The notes beneath the pieces are model-generated. The model saw only the letters and a list, made by a program, of their open reading frames with translations, did no database searches and was not told where the DNA came from. 64,000 nucleotides of DNA from Paenibacillus mesophilus (GTDB lineage Bacteria > Bacillota > Bacilli > Paenibacillales > NBRC-103111), in contig NZ_VCRA01000004.1 of assembly GCF_005938385.1 (NCBI RefSeq), positions 312,206 to 376,205 of the forward strand, in the 5' to 3' direction. Shown here piece by piece: positions 51,939-60,540 of the stretch. Every line of letters begins with the position of its first letter. Positions within the stretch are counted from its first letter, which is position 1. A program made the position numbers and the translations under genes.

Positions 51939-52865
51939 ATGGCAGTAAGGCCGCCGATATTGAGGCCAGGCGATACGATAGGCGTGGTGACGCTCGGTTC
52001 TCCGCTCGCTGAGCAGACGATCGATGCAGGGATCGTGACGCTGCAAAATATGGGGTTTAAAGTTGTGGTCGGCCGTCATGCTTACGATTCGACCGGTTTT
52101 CTGGCCGGAAGCGACCGGGAACGGGCGGAAGATTTAATGAATATGTTCCGCAATCCGAACGTCCGGATGATTATGCCGACACGGGGCGGGGTCGGCGTAG
52201 CCGGTATTTTGCCTTATCTCGATTTTGCCGTTATCGCCCATAATCCGAAAATATTGTCGGGCTACAGCGATGTAACGGTTCTTCTGAACGCGCTGTATCA
52301 GTATGCCGACCTGATCGGCTTTCAGAGTCTGATGCTGCTCAATTTCAACAACCGGACGCCCGCCTACGACTACAATCAATTTTTTACCGCCACCTCGACC
52401 GTCACTTCGCCAAGAGTTATCGAGAACCCTCCGGGCATGCCGTTGACCAGTCTCGTTCCCGGGAATGTGACCGGACCGCTTGTCGGCGGCAATCTGACCT
52501 CCTTTACCGACGTGCTCGGCACTCCGTACGATATTCCGACGCGCGGCCGCATACTCGTGCTCGAGGAAACCCACGAACCGATCAATAAAGTATACCGGAT
52601 GCTGAACCGGCTGAAGCTGGCCGGGAAGCTGAACGATTGCCTCGGCATCGTCATGGGGGAATGCACCAACTGCCCTTCCGCCTACGGCGTAACTTACCGG
52701 GAGGTTATCCGGGATGTGCTTGTACCGATTGGCAAGCCATTGATGACGGGGCTCGCGACCGCCCACGGCAGGTTCAAAGCGGCCGTCCCGATCGGCGCAA
52801 GGGTCAACCTGAACACGTTCCAAAACACGCTTACCGTGCTCGAGCCGACCGTATCGCTCGGCTGA
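51939..52865 (+). CDS. S66-family LD-carboxypeptidase/MccF-like serine peptidase
   Basis: 308 residues from ATG 51939 (GGGGGA upstream). 'LRPGDTIGVVTLGSPLAE' is the conserved start. 'ILSGYSDVTVLLNAL' carries the likely nucleophile Ser (about 107), and 'LVLEETHEPINKVYRML' and 'GLATAHGRFKAAVPIG' supply the Glu and His of the S66 triad. No signal peptide, so cytosolic: it may recycle murein tetrapeptides or hydrolyse aminoacyl-nucleotide toxins like MccF. Divergent to the sigma factor. Confidence 0.9.
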   Translation: MAVRPPILRPGDTIGVVTLGSPLAEQTIDAGIVTLQNMGFKVVVGRHAYDSTGFLAGSDRERAEDLMNMFRNPNVRMIMPTRGGVGVAGILPYLDFAVIAHNPKILSGYSDVTVLLNALYQYADLIGFQSLMLLNFNNRTPAYDYNQFFTATSTVTSPRVIENPPGMPLTSLVPGNVTGPLVGGNLTSFTDVLGTPYDIPTRGRILVLEETHEPINKVYRMLNRLKLAGKLNDCLGIVMGECTNCPSAYGVTYREVIRDVLVPIGKPLMTGLATAHGRFKAAVPIGARVNLNTFQNTLTVLEPTVSLG

Positions 52866-52955
52866 TCCGGCGTCAACTGCCAATACTTACTACTAAAAAA
52901 GAGGCTGACATTCCTATAAGATGGAGTTATCTGTCTATAAGGAGTGAACAGCATC

Positions 52956-53789
52956 GTGAAAAAATGCATCAGTCTTTTGTCCGGCGCACTGCTAGGGCTA
53001 TCGCTTCTCAGCCCGGCGGCATACGCTGCCCCCTATACGATCAAGCAAGGGGATACCTTGTGGAAGATTGCAACCGCTAACAGTATTACCGTCCAGCAGT
53101 TGATGAAGCTTAACCCGTCCGTCTCCGAGATGATATATCCGGGACAAATCATTCAGCTCCCCGACGATCCGAATACTTATACCGTTCAACCGAACGATAC
53201 GTTCTGGAAAATAGCCGACAAATTCGGTATTTCTACTCTTACATTAATTAACGCGAACCCGCAAATTTCGAACCCGGACTTATTGAATGTAGGCGATAGG
53301 CTCCATATTCCGGCGAAACCGTCGAACAACCCATACGGTACGTTCCCTCTCAAGCCGGGTACTTATAAGCCTTATACGAATAATTATGCGGAATCCCGCA
53401 CCTGGTCGCCGAACGGCGAGGAAATCAGGGCGCATGAAGGCGTCGATATTTTCGCGGACAAAGGCGTTCCCGTCTACAGCGTCCTGGACGGCACGATCAT
53501 CAATTACGGCTGGAACCAATACGGCGGATGGCGGCTGACCGTGAAGGTCGACGATTCGACCGCTTTCTATTACGCGCATCTATCCGGTTACGCCCAAGGC
53601 ATCAAGAAAGGCGGTACCGTGAAGAAAGGGCAATTGATCGGCTACGTCGGCAGCACCGGATACGGCCCGGAAGGAACGGAAGGCATGTTCGATACCCATC
53701 TGCACTTCGGCATCTATAAGACGAACGTTTCGCCTTGGAAAACGGTCGATCCTTATTCCTATTTGACCTGGTGGGAAACGCAGCGGTAA
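52956..53789 (+). CDS. Secreted LysM-containing M23 (LytM-type) murein endopeptidase
   Basis: 277 residues from GTG 52956 (AAGGAG 11 bases upstream). Signal peptide about 1-26 ending 'AAYAA', two LysM repeats ('YTIKQGDTLWKIA', 'YTVQPNDTFWKIA') up to about 120, then an M23 domain with 'HEGVDIFADKGVPVY' (His...Asp) and 'HLHFGIYK' (His-x-His) zinc ligands. It should bind peptidoglycan and cut cross-bridges. The bidirectional terminator follows. Confidence 0.96.
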   Translation: MKKCISLLSGALLGLSLLSPAAYAAPYTIKQGDTLWKIATANSITVQQLMKLNPSVSEMIYPGQIIQLPDDPNTYTVQPNDTFWKIADKFGISTLTLINANPQISNPDLLNVGDRLHIPAKPSNNPYGTFPLKPGTYKPYTNNYAESRTWSPNGEEIRAHEGVDIFADKGVPVYSVLDGTIINYGWNQYGGWRLTVKVDDSTAFYYAHLSGYAQGIKKGGTVKKGQLIGYVGSTGYGPEGTEGMFDTHLHFGIYKTNVSPWKTVDPYSYLTWWETQR

Positions 53790-53796
53790 ACGGCAA

Positions 53797-53845
53797 AAAA
53801 AGAAAGAAGGCTTCGCTCTCGACGGGCGAAGCCTTCCTTATTTTG
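53797..53845. terminator. Bidirectional terminator between M23 peptidase and ferritin genes
   Basis: GAAGGCTTCGC pairs with GCGAAGCCTTC. T-rich tails occur on both strands, so it serves both convergent genes. Confidence 0.85.
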
Positions 53846-53861
53846 GCGCAAAAAGCGGATG

Positions 53862-54365
53862 TTACGCTTCCGGCGTGAACGTACGCTTGGCCAGCTCGGC
53901 GTCGAGCATATAGAACGCGTTGCTGTCGTTGTCGATCCGGCGCAGCTTCTGAATGATGCTGTCGAAGGTCGATTCTTCCTCCACCTGCTCGTCGATGAAC
54001 CATTTCAGGAAGTTGATGGTCGCATGCTCCCGCTCGTTCCATGCCACGTCGGACAAATCGTAAATTCGTTTCGTTACGGTCTGCTCATGCTCATAAGCCT
54101 GCTCGAAAGCGTCGAGCAGCGAGCCGTATTCGTTGGACGGATCTTTCATGCCGCTGACAACGGCGCGTTTGCCGAGCGTATTGATAAAATGGAAAATTTT
54201 CATCGCGTGGAACTTCTCTTCCTCCGCCTGCACGATGAAAAAGTTGGCAAATCCGTCGAAGCTTTCCGCCGAGCAATAAGCCGCCATCGCCAAGTAAACT
54301 TGGGAGGAATAAAATTCGTAGTTCATCTGATCGTTCAGCTTGTCCAACAAAGCCGGGCTCAACAT
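53862..54365 (-). CDS. ftn: Ferritin (non-heme)
   Basis: 167 residues, standard bacterial ferritin length. Di-iron ligands can be placed in 'NYEFYSSQVYLAMAAYC' (Glu at about 17), 'AEEEKFHAMKIFHFI' (Glu, His at about 47-53) and 'EREHATINFLKWFIDEQVEEE'. It forms a 24-mer that oxidises and stores iron. AGAGGAG precedes the ATG. Its promoter lies about 60-90 bp upstream. Confidence 0.96.
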   Translation of the reverse strand: MLSPALLDKLNDQMNYEFYSSQVYLAMAAYCSAESFDGFANFFIVQAEEEKFHAMKIFHFINTLGKRAVVSGMKDPSNEYGSLLDAFEQAYEHEQTVTKRIYDLSDVAWNEREHATINFLKWFIDEQVEEESTFDSIIQKLRRIDNDSNAFYMLDAELAKRTFTPEA

Positions 54366-54423
54366 AATGTTCCATCTCCTCTTGTTCGTTTGGCAAAAGT
54401 ATTGTTATTCGTCATTGATTTCC

Positions 54424-54453
54424 ATTATATCGGTAAAACAGGTCCGGTTTCAA
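54424..54453 (-). promoter_or_regulatory. Sigma-A promoter of ferritin gene
   Basis: On the minus strand, TTGAAA (54448-54453), 18 bp, TATAAT (54424-54429). No clear Fur box was seen. Confidence 0.7.
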
Positions 54454-54516
54454 ATACGACGGCGTGTTTCCGGTCGAAGCCCGTCGAAAACCCGATTCTT
54501 TTTTTTCAAAATGTTC

Positions 54517-54545
54517 TTGACGAAGCCGCCCGTTATTTCTATAAT
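54517..54545 (+). promoter_or_regulatory. Sigma-A promoter of the nitrate/sulfonate-type ABC operon
   Basis: TTGACG (54517-54522), 17 bp, TATAAT (54540-54545), ending 49 bp before the first gene. Confidence 0.85.
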
Positions 54546-54594
54546 AAAACCTATTAAAATACTAGGAATTGAAAGGCGTAGGGGGAAAACGGAT

Positions 54595-55677
54595 ATGACG
54601 GTTCAACGGAACAACAATAGGAAAACCGCCCGATTGTGGGCGATTATGGCGATCGCAGCCATGATGTTTATCGTAACCGCATGCGGCGGCGCCAAGGGAA
54701 GCACGGGCAATCAAACGCAAGGCGCCGGCGGTCAAGCGGCCGAGCCAAAGAAAGAAGTCAAGTCGCTCACCGTAGGCTACTTGAACGTTATGGACGACGC
54801 GCAAGCGATGCTTGCCTTCGATGCCAAGCTGTACGAGAAGCACGGGCTTAACGTTAAAATGCAGCCGTTCGAAAGCGGCACGGACTTGATCAAGGCAATG
54901 GTCGGCAACCAAGTCGATGCGGGCGTACTCGGATTTACGAACGCGGTCACTTGGGCTTCCAAGGGTGCGGGACTGAAAGTAGTGGGCGGCGCTCAGCTAG
55001 GTTTCCACAGCATCCTTGTCCGCAATGACAGCGGGATCAAAACGGTTGAAGACTTGAAAGGCAAGAAGCTTGCCTCGCAAAAGCAAGGCAGCACCGCCGA
55101 TATCGTTTTGAACGGCGTTACACTGGCGCAAGCGAAGCTGACCAATAAAGATTTGCAGATGGTCTATGCCGAGCCCGCTCAAGCGATTCAGTCGCTCGCC
55201 GGCGGCGCCGTCGACGCGGCCTTCGTCTTCGAGCCTTACTCGCGGATGGCTCAGCTCACTTCCCCGGTTACGCAAATATACGAAATCGGCAAAGTATGGC
55301 CGTTCCCTTGCATGGTCGTTATTACGTCCGACGACGTGCTGAAGAAAGACCGCGATGCGGTGAACCGGATGCTCGATGCACAGAAAGAAGCGATCGACAT
55401 GCTGCAGAAAGATCCGCAAAAATCGGCCGAATTCATCACGAAGCGCTTCATCGAAGGCGAATCGTTCAAAACGCAAAACGGCGAAGTGAAAGCGACGACC
55501 GTCATCAAGGAATCGATTCAATCGCAGACGTTCAACTGGGAAATCACTCCCGACCAAATTAAACGGATGCAGGAAATCGCTGATATTATGATAGCCCAAA
55601 AGGCGCTCGACAAACCGGTCAAGGTGGAAGACATTCTCGATCTGACTTGGCAGAAGCAGCAGCAAGCCAAAAAATAA
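54595..55677 (+). CDS. ABC transporter substrate-binding lipoprotein (SsuA/NMT1 type)
   Basis: 360 residues from ATG 54595 behind GGGGGAAAACGG. Lipobox 'FIVTAC' (Cys at about 28). 'LTVGYLNVMDDAQAMLAFD' and 'YEKHGLNVKMQPFESGTDLIKAM' followed by 'GVLGFTNAV' are typical for SsuA/TauA/ThiY binding proteins, and 'TVEDLKGKKLA' follows the family pattern. Candidate substrates are sulfonates, taurine, nitrate or a thiamin precursor. Sequence alone does not decide. First gene of a complete three-gene importer. Confidence 0.92.
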   Translation: MTVQRNNNRKTARLWAIMAIAAMMFIVTACGGAKGSTGNQTQGAGGQAAEPKKEVKSLTVGYLNVMDDAQAMLAFDAKLYEKHGLNVKMQPFESGTDLIKAMVGNQVDAGVLGFTNAVTWASKGAGLKVVGGAQLGFHSILVRNDSGIKTVEDLKGKKLASQKQGSTADIVLNGVTLAQAKLTNKDLQMVYAEPAQAIQSLAGGAVDAAFVFEPYSRMAQLTSPVTQIYEIGKVWPFPCMVVITSDDVLKKDRDAVNRMLDAQKEAIDMLQKDPQKSAEFITKRFIEGESFKTQNGEVKATTVIKESIQSQTFNWEITPDQIKRMQEIADIMIAQKALDKPVKVEDILDLTWQKQQQAKK

Positions 55678-55703
55678 GACATAACAAGTAAGGAGAAAGC
55701 CCG

Positions 55704-56522
55704 GTGAACTCGACAACCGATAAACCGAACCGGTCCGCGAAATCGATAAACCGATCCATACGCAAGGTGCTGCCTTATCTAGCTGCGATAGGCAGCCTTC
55801 TTGCCTTATGGCAAGTTTATTCGTGGATTTTGAACAAACCTTTCCTGCTTCCCGGCGTACCGGAAGTGTTCGAACGGCTGATTCGCAGCTTCTCGGACGC
55901 CGACTTCATGAGCGGAGTGAAAGACAGCTTGTTCCGGCTTGCCCTCGGCTATCCGATCGCGTGCGCGCTCGGTGCCGTGCTCGGCCTGCTGGCGGGCGTC
56001 TCCCGCAGCTTCGCGGTCTATTTGCGCAGCCTGATCTCGATTTTGCAATCGATTCCGCCGATTACGTGGGTACCCTTCTTTGTGATCCTGCTCGGCTTCG
56101 GCAACGCAACGATTATTACCGTCATCACGATCGCCAGCTTCTTCCCGATGGCGCTGTCCATGCTGAACGCCACCGAAGGCGTCAACAAAACGCATCTGGA
56201 GCTGGCCCGGGTGTTCGGCGCTTCGAAACGTCAGCAGCTGACCAAAGTATTCGCCCCGGAGTCGTTCCCGGCGTTCATCACCGGCGCGCAGGTCGCTTTC
56301 GGCAACGCCTGGCGGTCGCTGATCGCGGCTGAAATGGTCGGCGGCGCTACTTCCGGACTCGGCTATTACTCCAACTGGCGAAGCGAAGTCGCCGATATGG
56401 GCGGCGTTATGCTGAGCATTATGGTGATCGGCACGATAGCGGCCGTGCTCGACCACTTCGTGCTGGAAAAGCTGAAGCGCAGATTGCTTCGTTACCGGTA
56501 TGTAATGGGAGGCGACCAATAA
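55704..56522 (+). CDS. ABC transporter permease (SsuC/TauC type)
   Basis: 272 residues from GTG 55704, after TAAGGAG. About six membrane helices. The EAA loop is 'HLELARVFGASKRQQLTKVFAPESFPAFITG' near 175-205, and 'GNAWRSLIAAEMVGGATSGLGYY' is characteristic of the SsuC/TauC/NrtB permeases. Its stop shares one base with the ATPase start (TAATG), so translation is coupled. Confidence 0.94.
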   Translation: MNSTTDKPNRSAKSINRSIRKVLPYLAAIGSLLALWQVYSWILNKPFLLPGVPEVFERLIRSFSDADFMSGVKDSLFRLALGYPIACALGAVLGLLAGVSRSFAVYLRSLISILQSIPPITWVPFFVILLGFGNATIITVITIASFFPMALSMLNATEGVNKTHLELARVFGASKRQQLTKVFAPESFPAFITGAQVAFGNAWRSLIAAEMVGGATSGLGYYSNWRSEVADMGGVMLSIMVIGTIAAVLDHFVLEKLKRRLLRYRYVMGGDQ

Positions 56523-57268
56523 TGCAGACAATCCGGATCGAACATGTAACGAAGCGATTCGGTCAGCTCGAGGTGCTGTCCGATATCGATTTCACGATCG
56601 AGAAGGGCGAATTCGCCGCCATCGTCGGCCCGTCCGGTTGCGGCAAAAGCACGGTGCTCCGAATGATCGCGGGCTTGGAAACGGCTACCGAAGGCCGCGT
56701 ACTCGCCAATGGCCAGCCGATCGGCAAGCCCGACCCGCAGCGCGTCCTAATTTTCCAGGAACACGCCTTGTACCCATGGCGTACCGTGGAGGACAACGTC
56801 GGCTTCGGACTGGAGCTTGCGGGCGTATCGGTCAAGGAGCGCCGCGAACGCGTCGACGAAGTGCTGGAGAAGGTCGGGCTGAGCGGCTTCCAGAAATATT
56901 TCCCGGCCCAATTGTCCGGCGGCATGAAGCAGCGTGCCTCGATCGCCCGCGCGCTCGTCATGAATCCCGAAGTACTGCTGCTCGACGAACCGTACGGCGC
57001 GCTCGATGCGATTACGCGGCTTACGATGCAGAACGAGCTGATCAAGCTGTGGAGAGGCTCCGGCAAGACGGTGCTGCTCATCACCCACGACATCGACGAA
57101 GCGGTCTATTTGGCCGATACGATTTATGTCATGAGTCCGCGTCCGGGAAGGTTTATTACTAAAGTCCAGACGGACATGCCGAGACCCCGCAACCGGAACA
57201 GCGCGGAGTTCGTCAAATTGCGCGAGCAAATTATGGACAACTTGGACATCGGCACTTACAGCATCTGA
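56522..57268 (+). CDS. ABC transporter ATP-binding protein (SsuB/TauB type)
   Basis: 248 residues. Walker A 'AAIVGPSGCGKSTVLRMIAG' (about 33-52), Q-loop 'LIFQEHALYPWRTVEDNVGF', signature 'LSGGMKQRASIARALV' and Walker B 'VLLLDEPYGALD'. It powers import through the preceding permease. A terminator follows 25 bp after the stop. Confidence 0.95.
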   Translation: MQTIRIEHVTKRFGQLEVLSDIDFTIEKGEFAAIVGPSGCGKSTVLRMIAGLETATEGRVLANGQPIGKPDPQRVLIFQEHALYPWRTVEDNVGFGLELAGVSVKERRERVDEVLEKVGLSGFQKYFPAQLSGGMKQRASIARALVMNPEVLLLDEPYGALDAITRLTMQNELIKLWRGSGKTVLLITHDIDEAVYLADTIYVMSPRPGRFITKVQTDMPRPRNRNSAEFVKLREQIMDNLDIGTYSI

Positions 57269-57289
57269 AGAAACAACAAGAAGCTCAAT

Positions 57290-57328
57290 CGGAAGCTCCG
57301 CGAGGAGATGCCGGTTGAGCTTTTTTTG
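57290..57328 (+). terminator. Rho-independent terminator after ABC importer operon
   Basis: AAGCTCAATCGG pairs with CCGGTTGAGCTT and is followed by TTTTTTG. Its stem is nearly the same as that of the hairpin at 59948. Confidence 0.88.
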
Positions 57329-57330
57329 CG

Positions 57331-58185
57331 CTAATGATAGCGGTACTGCTTCGGAGTCATGCCCATTCTTTTCTTGAAAATATGGCAGAAGTAGTTGAAG
57401 TTCGGCCATCCGGACTTCTCCCCGATCTCCTGGACGGAGCGCCCCGTCGTCTTTAACAAAATGCACGCCTGCTTCATCCTCCGGTCCGTCAAAAACTCCG
57501 TTATCGTCTTCCCCGTCGCTTTGCGGAACAGCTGCGAAATATGGTTCGGCGACAAGTGCACCGCCTGAGCCAACGCCTCCAGTTGAAATTCTTTGTCATA
57601 ATTCTCGTTGATCCATACCATCATCTGCGCCACGGCGGGGACCGATTCCAGCATGGCGGGCTTGGACGCCGTATCCGTCTTCCATAATGGCCGCAAGTAT
57701 CGGAGCAAAGAAATCAAATATAACGCGTAGTCTTCCATTCGGTTGCGCATAGGATGCCGCTCCAGACGCTCGTAATTTTCGAGCAGAAACTTTTCCAGAT
57801 GTTGAAATTGGGTGACATGGAGCACCTGTGCACCGGCCGAATCGTTGCATAGCTGATGATGGAATTGATACAAGGTAGGAAACGCTTTCAAGTATTCGGA
57901 GAAATAGTTCGGATCGTATTTGATTAGCGACCGGACATACTTCTGATCGGCACTGATGTCCATTTGCAGAAAATGAGGCTGATAGGGCTTGATGAAGAGC
58001 AGCGCACCCGGCTTGATGTCGTGTATGGACTGCTCGACGATCAGCCGTCCAACGCCTTGATGAACGAAAATAATTTCGATGCCGGGATGGAAATGAAACC
58101 GTTGCTTGAAGTGTTTGGGGTCCTGATACATGCCGAGCGTGATCGGGCTGCGTTCCAAATAAGAGCAATGTTCGAAGATCAACAT
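57331..58185 (-). CDS. AraC-family transcriptional regulator with cupin sensor
   Basis: 284 residues from ATG 58185 behind GGGGGGAACT. N-terminal cupin-like ligand domain with 'RFHFHPGIEIIFVHQGVGRLIVEQ' (about 28-51) and 'GALLFIKPYQPHFL'. The C-terminal double HTH (about 185-284) has 'LEALAQAVHLSPNHISQLFRKATGKTITEFL' and 'IGEKSGWPNFNYFCHIFKK'. Such regulators respond to sugars. It is divergent to the lipoprotein gene at 58.36 kb and 172 bp apart, so that gene is the likely target. Confidence 0.93.
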   Translation of the reverse strand: MLIFEHCSYLERSPITLGMYQDPKHFKQRFHFHPGIEIIFVHQGVGRLIVEQSIHDIKPGALLFIKPYQPHFLQMDISADQKYVRSLIKYDPNYFSEYLKAFPTLYQFHHQLCNDSAGAQVLHVTQFQHLEKFLLENYERLERHPMRNRMEDYALYLISLLRYLRPLWKTDTASKPAMLESVPAVAQMMVWINENYDKEFQLEALAQAVHLSPNHISQLFRKATGKTITEFLTDRRMKQACILLKTTGRSVQEIGEKSGWPNFNYFCHIFKKRMGMTPKQYRYH

Positions 58186-58357
58186 AGTTCCCCCTATGGA
58201 CACGTGAGTAATTTACTGACATTTTACCATAACAGATCGCAACTTTCCTACGGTCGATTATGATAATCTCGGATTGTACGGATGCTTTGTTGGAGTATTT
58301 ATGAAGCGCTTACGCGACCATAGTCCGAGATGCACTCAAATGACGGGAGGTAACGGA

Positions 58358-59722
58358 ATGGTGAAAAAAAGGGGCGGAGTACGCGCAAACAGCAGGGCTG
58401 CGGCGGGAAAGAGCATGAAAAGCCTGCTTGCGCTCGGCATGATTGCCGCAGTTGTAACCGCTTGCTCGGGGAATGGCCCGGGAAGCGCCGCGGGTACGGC
58501 GGACGGTGGCGGCAAAGCGGCCGAGAAGAGCAAAGAGCCGGTCGAGCTTACGTTTTACTCGGAATCGGGAGATTTTGACGCGGACGGCTTTATGAAGATG
58601 TTCGGCAAAAAGATCAAAGAGAAGTTCCCTCACGTTACGCCGAGATTCATCCCCCGCGTTACAGGCACTTCGATGGAGAAGCTGATCACTTCCGGGGAAA
58701 CGCTGGACATCGTCTATTTGTCGAGCGGCCAGACGAACTTTCTCACCGACGTTCAATTGCAGTATGATATTTCGGAGCTGATCAAGACCAACAAGTACGA
58801 TATCGGCCGACTGGAGCCGACCGCGGTCGATATCCAGCGATTGCTCGCGAATGGCGGCATTTACGGATTGCCGGTCTTCAACAATACGATTACGACGTTC
58901 TATAACAAAGATCTGTTCGACAAATTCGGGGTCGCCTATCCGAAGGACGGCATGACTTGGGACGATATGTACGATCTCGCCCGGAAGATGGCCCGCACCG
59001 ACGGCACGCAGAAATATCAAGGCTTCACGCTCTCGATGTCGCACAATATGCTCGTCAATCAATTATCGATTCCTTATACGGACAAGCAGAACAAGGTGAC
59101 GTTCACGACCGACGAATTCAAGAAGCTGTTCGACATGTGGACGCGCTTCTACCATCTGCCCGGCAACGAAGTGGACAGCAAGACGGTAAGCTATTCCGTC
59201 CAGGTCGACAAATTCGATAAAGAGAAGTCGATCGCCCTGTACCTCGGGCTGGCGGCGCTCGGTCCGGCAAGGTTCAAAGAAAATTTGAACTGGGACGTCG
59301 TCTCGTTCCCGGAATGGAAAGACAAACCGGGCATCGGACCGCAGCCGTATCCGACTTACTTCTATATAACGAAAATGAGCAAAAAGAAAGAAGCGGCCTT
59401 CGAAGTCGTCGCCTATTTGACCTCGGACGAATTCCAGCGCCATTTGGCCCGGAACGGCCTGTTCCCGGCACTCAAAAACCGCGACGCGATGAAGGAGTTC
59501 GGCCAGGACATCCCTTATTTGAAGACGAAAAACTTCAACAGCTTCCTGCCCAAAAAGTTCGCTTCGCCCGCCGCTCCTTCCGCCTTCGTGTCGATCGGCG
59601 CCAAGCATCTGACTACCGCCTTCAATGCCGTATCTCTCAAAACAAAAGACGTGAACACGGCGCTGCGCGAGGCCGAGGAAGCGGCCAACAAAGAAATACA
59701 GACGAAATTATCGGGGAATTGA
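58358..59722 (+). CDS. Sugar-type ABC solute-binding lipoprotein, paralogue of the 18.9-20.2 kb protein
   Basis: 454 residues from ATG 58358 (GGGAGGTAACGGA). Lipobox 'AVVTAC' (Cys at about 37), tether rich in Gly/Ala/Lys, then a family-1 binding fold. It shares 'NKDLFDKFGVAYPKDGMTWDD' style sequence and the end 'VNTALREAEEAANKEI' with the lipoprotein at 18894-20234. No permease or ATPase gene is near. The divergent AraC regulator suggests carbohydrate control. It may feed a permease encoded elsewhere or act as a sensor. Confidence 0.88.
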   Translation: MVKKRGGVRANSRAAAGKSMKSLLALGMIAAVVTACSGNGPGSAAGTADGGGKAAEKSKEPVELTFYSESGDFDADGFMKMFGKKIKEKFPHVTPRFIPRVTGTSMEKLITSGETLDIVYLSSGQTNFLTDVQLQYDISELIKTNKYDIGRLEPTAVDIQRLLANGGIYGLPVFNNTITTFYNKDLFDKFGVAYPKDGMTWDDMYDLARKMARTDGTQKYQGFTLSMSHNMLVNQLSIPYTDKQNKVTFTTDEFKKLFDMWTRFYHLPGNEVDSKTVSYSVQVDKFDKEKSIALYLGLAALGPARFKENLNWDVVSFPEWKDKPGIGPQPYPTYFYITKMSKKKEAAFEVVAYLTSDEFQRHLARNGLFPALKNRDAMKEFGQDIPYLKTKNFNSFLPKKFASPAAPSAFVSIGAKHLTTAFNAVSLKTKDVNTALREAEEAANKEIQTKLSGN

Positions 59723-59727
59723 GAAAC

Positions 59728-59923
59728 TGTCGAGAAAGCCTGCAAAGAGAGGAAGCGCCAGAGGCAAGAGGTGGGGGAATGCGCTCCACTTCCGTTAAAA
59801 TCGAGTTGTTTTTTTGGAATTTATATCGGGTACAACTCGATTTTAAAGTCAGACGCTCCGCTTTACGCACATCTCCCCCACCTCTTTTTGTACCCCAGAT
59901 CTCTCTTCTAAACTTTCTCGACA
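59728..59923. repeat. 196-bp imperfect palindrome (MITE-like element or long hairpin)
   Basis: TGTCGAGAAAG (59728-59738) is matched by CTTTCTCGACA (59913-59923), AAGAGGTGGGGGA (59766-59778) by TCCCCCACCTCTT (59874-59886) and TTAAAATCGAGTTGT (59795-59809) by ACAACTCGATTTTAA (59832-59846), around a 22-base loop. Parts between the matched blocks also pair partly. It starts 6 bases after the lipoprotein stop, encodes nothing, and could be a degenerate miniature transposable element or an RNA hairpin. Confidence 0.65.
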
Positions 59924-59941
59924 AGCATAGAAACGAAACAA

Positions 59942-59980
59942 TAAAAGAAGCTCAACCGGGCAAGCCGGTTGAGCTTTATT
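59942..59980. terminator. Bidirectional hairpin terminator
   Basis: AAGCTCAACCGG pairs with CCGGTTGAGCTT around GCAAG. T-rich on both sides, it ends the coiled-coil gene on the minus strand and overlaps its last codons. Confidence 0.8.
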
Positions 59981-60350
59981 TTCCGAACAGCGATTTTTTC
60001 TTCCGCTTGTACGTCTCCATACGCGACAGCGTTCCCGGCGCCACTATAACGCCCTGTCCGGCTGCATCCGGCGCTTCGGCCGGACCCGATTCGGCCGCTT
60101 CCTTCCACGCCTCCTGCGGCTCCGGCACGGCCAGCGCCGCTGCCGATTGCCTGACCGATAATTGATCCTCCAGATAGACGATTCGCTTCATCGCCTGGGC
60201 CAATGCCGCTTCCAAACGTTCTACGCGGTTTTCCAGTTCCTTCGTCTTGTCCGGGAGCCCTTCGGCTGCGGGGGTCTCTTCCGGCCCGTTCGTTTGCTTG
60301 GGAGAAAGCAGCAGGCTTAGCTCTTCATTCGTCAGTAAATGGGAGTGCAA
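59976..60350 (-). CDS. Cytosolic coiled-coil protein of unknown function
   Basis: 124 residues from TTG 60350 (AAGGGGGAAGAGG upstream; no ATG fits better). A short coiled coil at about 34-65 ('KTKELENRVERLEAALAQAMKRIVYLEDQL') is followed by an Ala/Glu/Pro-rich linker and a strongly basic end 'RMETYKRKKKSLFGK'. No signal peptide or membrane helix. No family recognised. It stands alone, divergent to the EcsC gene. Confidence 0.68.
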   Translation of the reverse strand: MHSHLLTNEELSLLLSPKQTNGPEETPAAEGLPDKTKELENRVERLEAALAQAMKRIVYLEDQLSVRQSAAALAVPEPQEAWKEAAESGPAEAPDAAGQGVIVAPGTLSRMETYKRKKKSLFGK

Positions 60351-60540
60351 CGCCTCTTCCCCCTTGTCGGATTCAAAACTATAATAATAGTTTCATCCGC
60401 CTGCCGTAAATTGTCAATACCTTTTTTTACCACCGCCTTTCGCCGATTATGCCGCGACCGATCCGTTTGCGCTGCGTATGGGATATGATAGATAGTGAAT
60501 TCTCGGTACGATCGTAACTGTCACGAAAGCGAGGCATAAC

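Noticed and set aside
58304..58311. AAGCGCTT as a catabolite-responsive (cre) site before the lipoprotein gene
   Set aside because: The core palindrome fits but the outer TG and CA bases of the cre consensus are mostly missing, and it would lie inside the leader.
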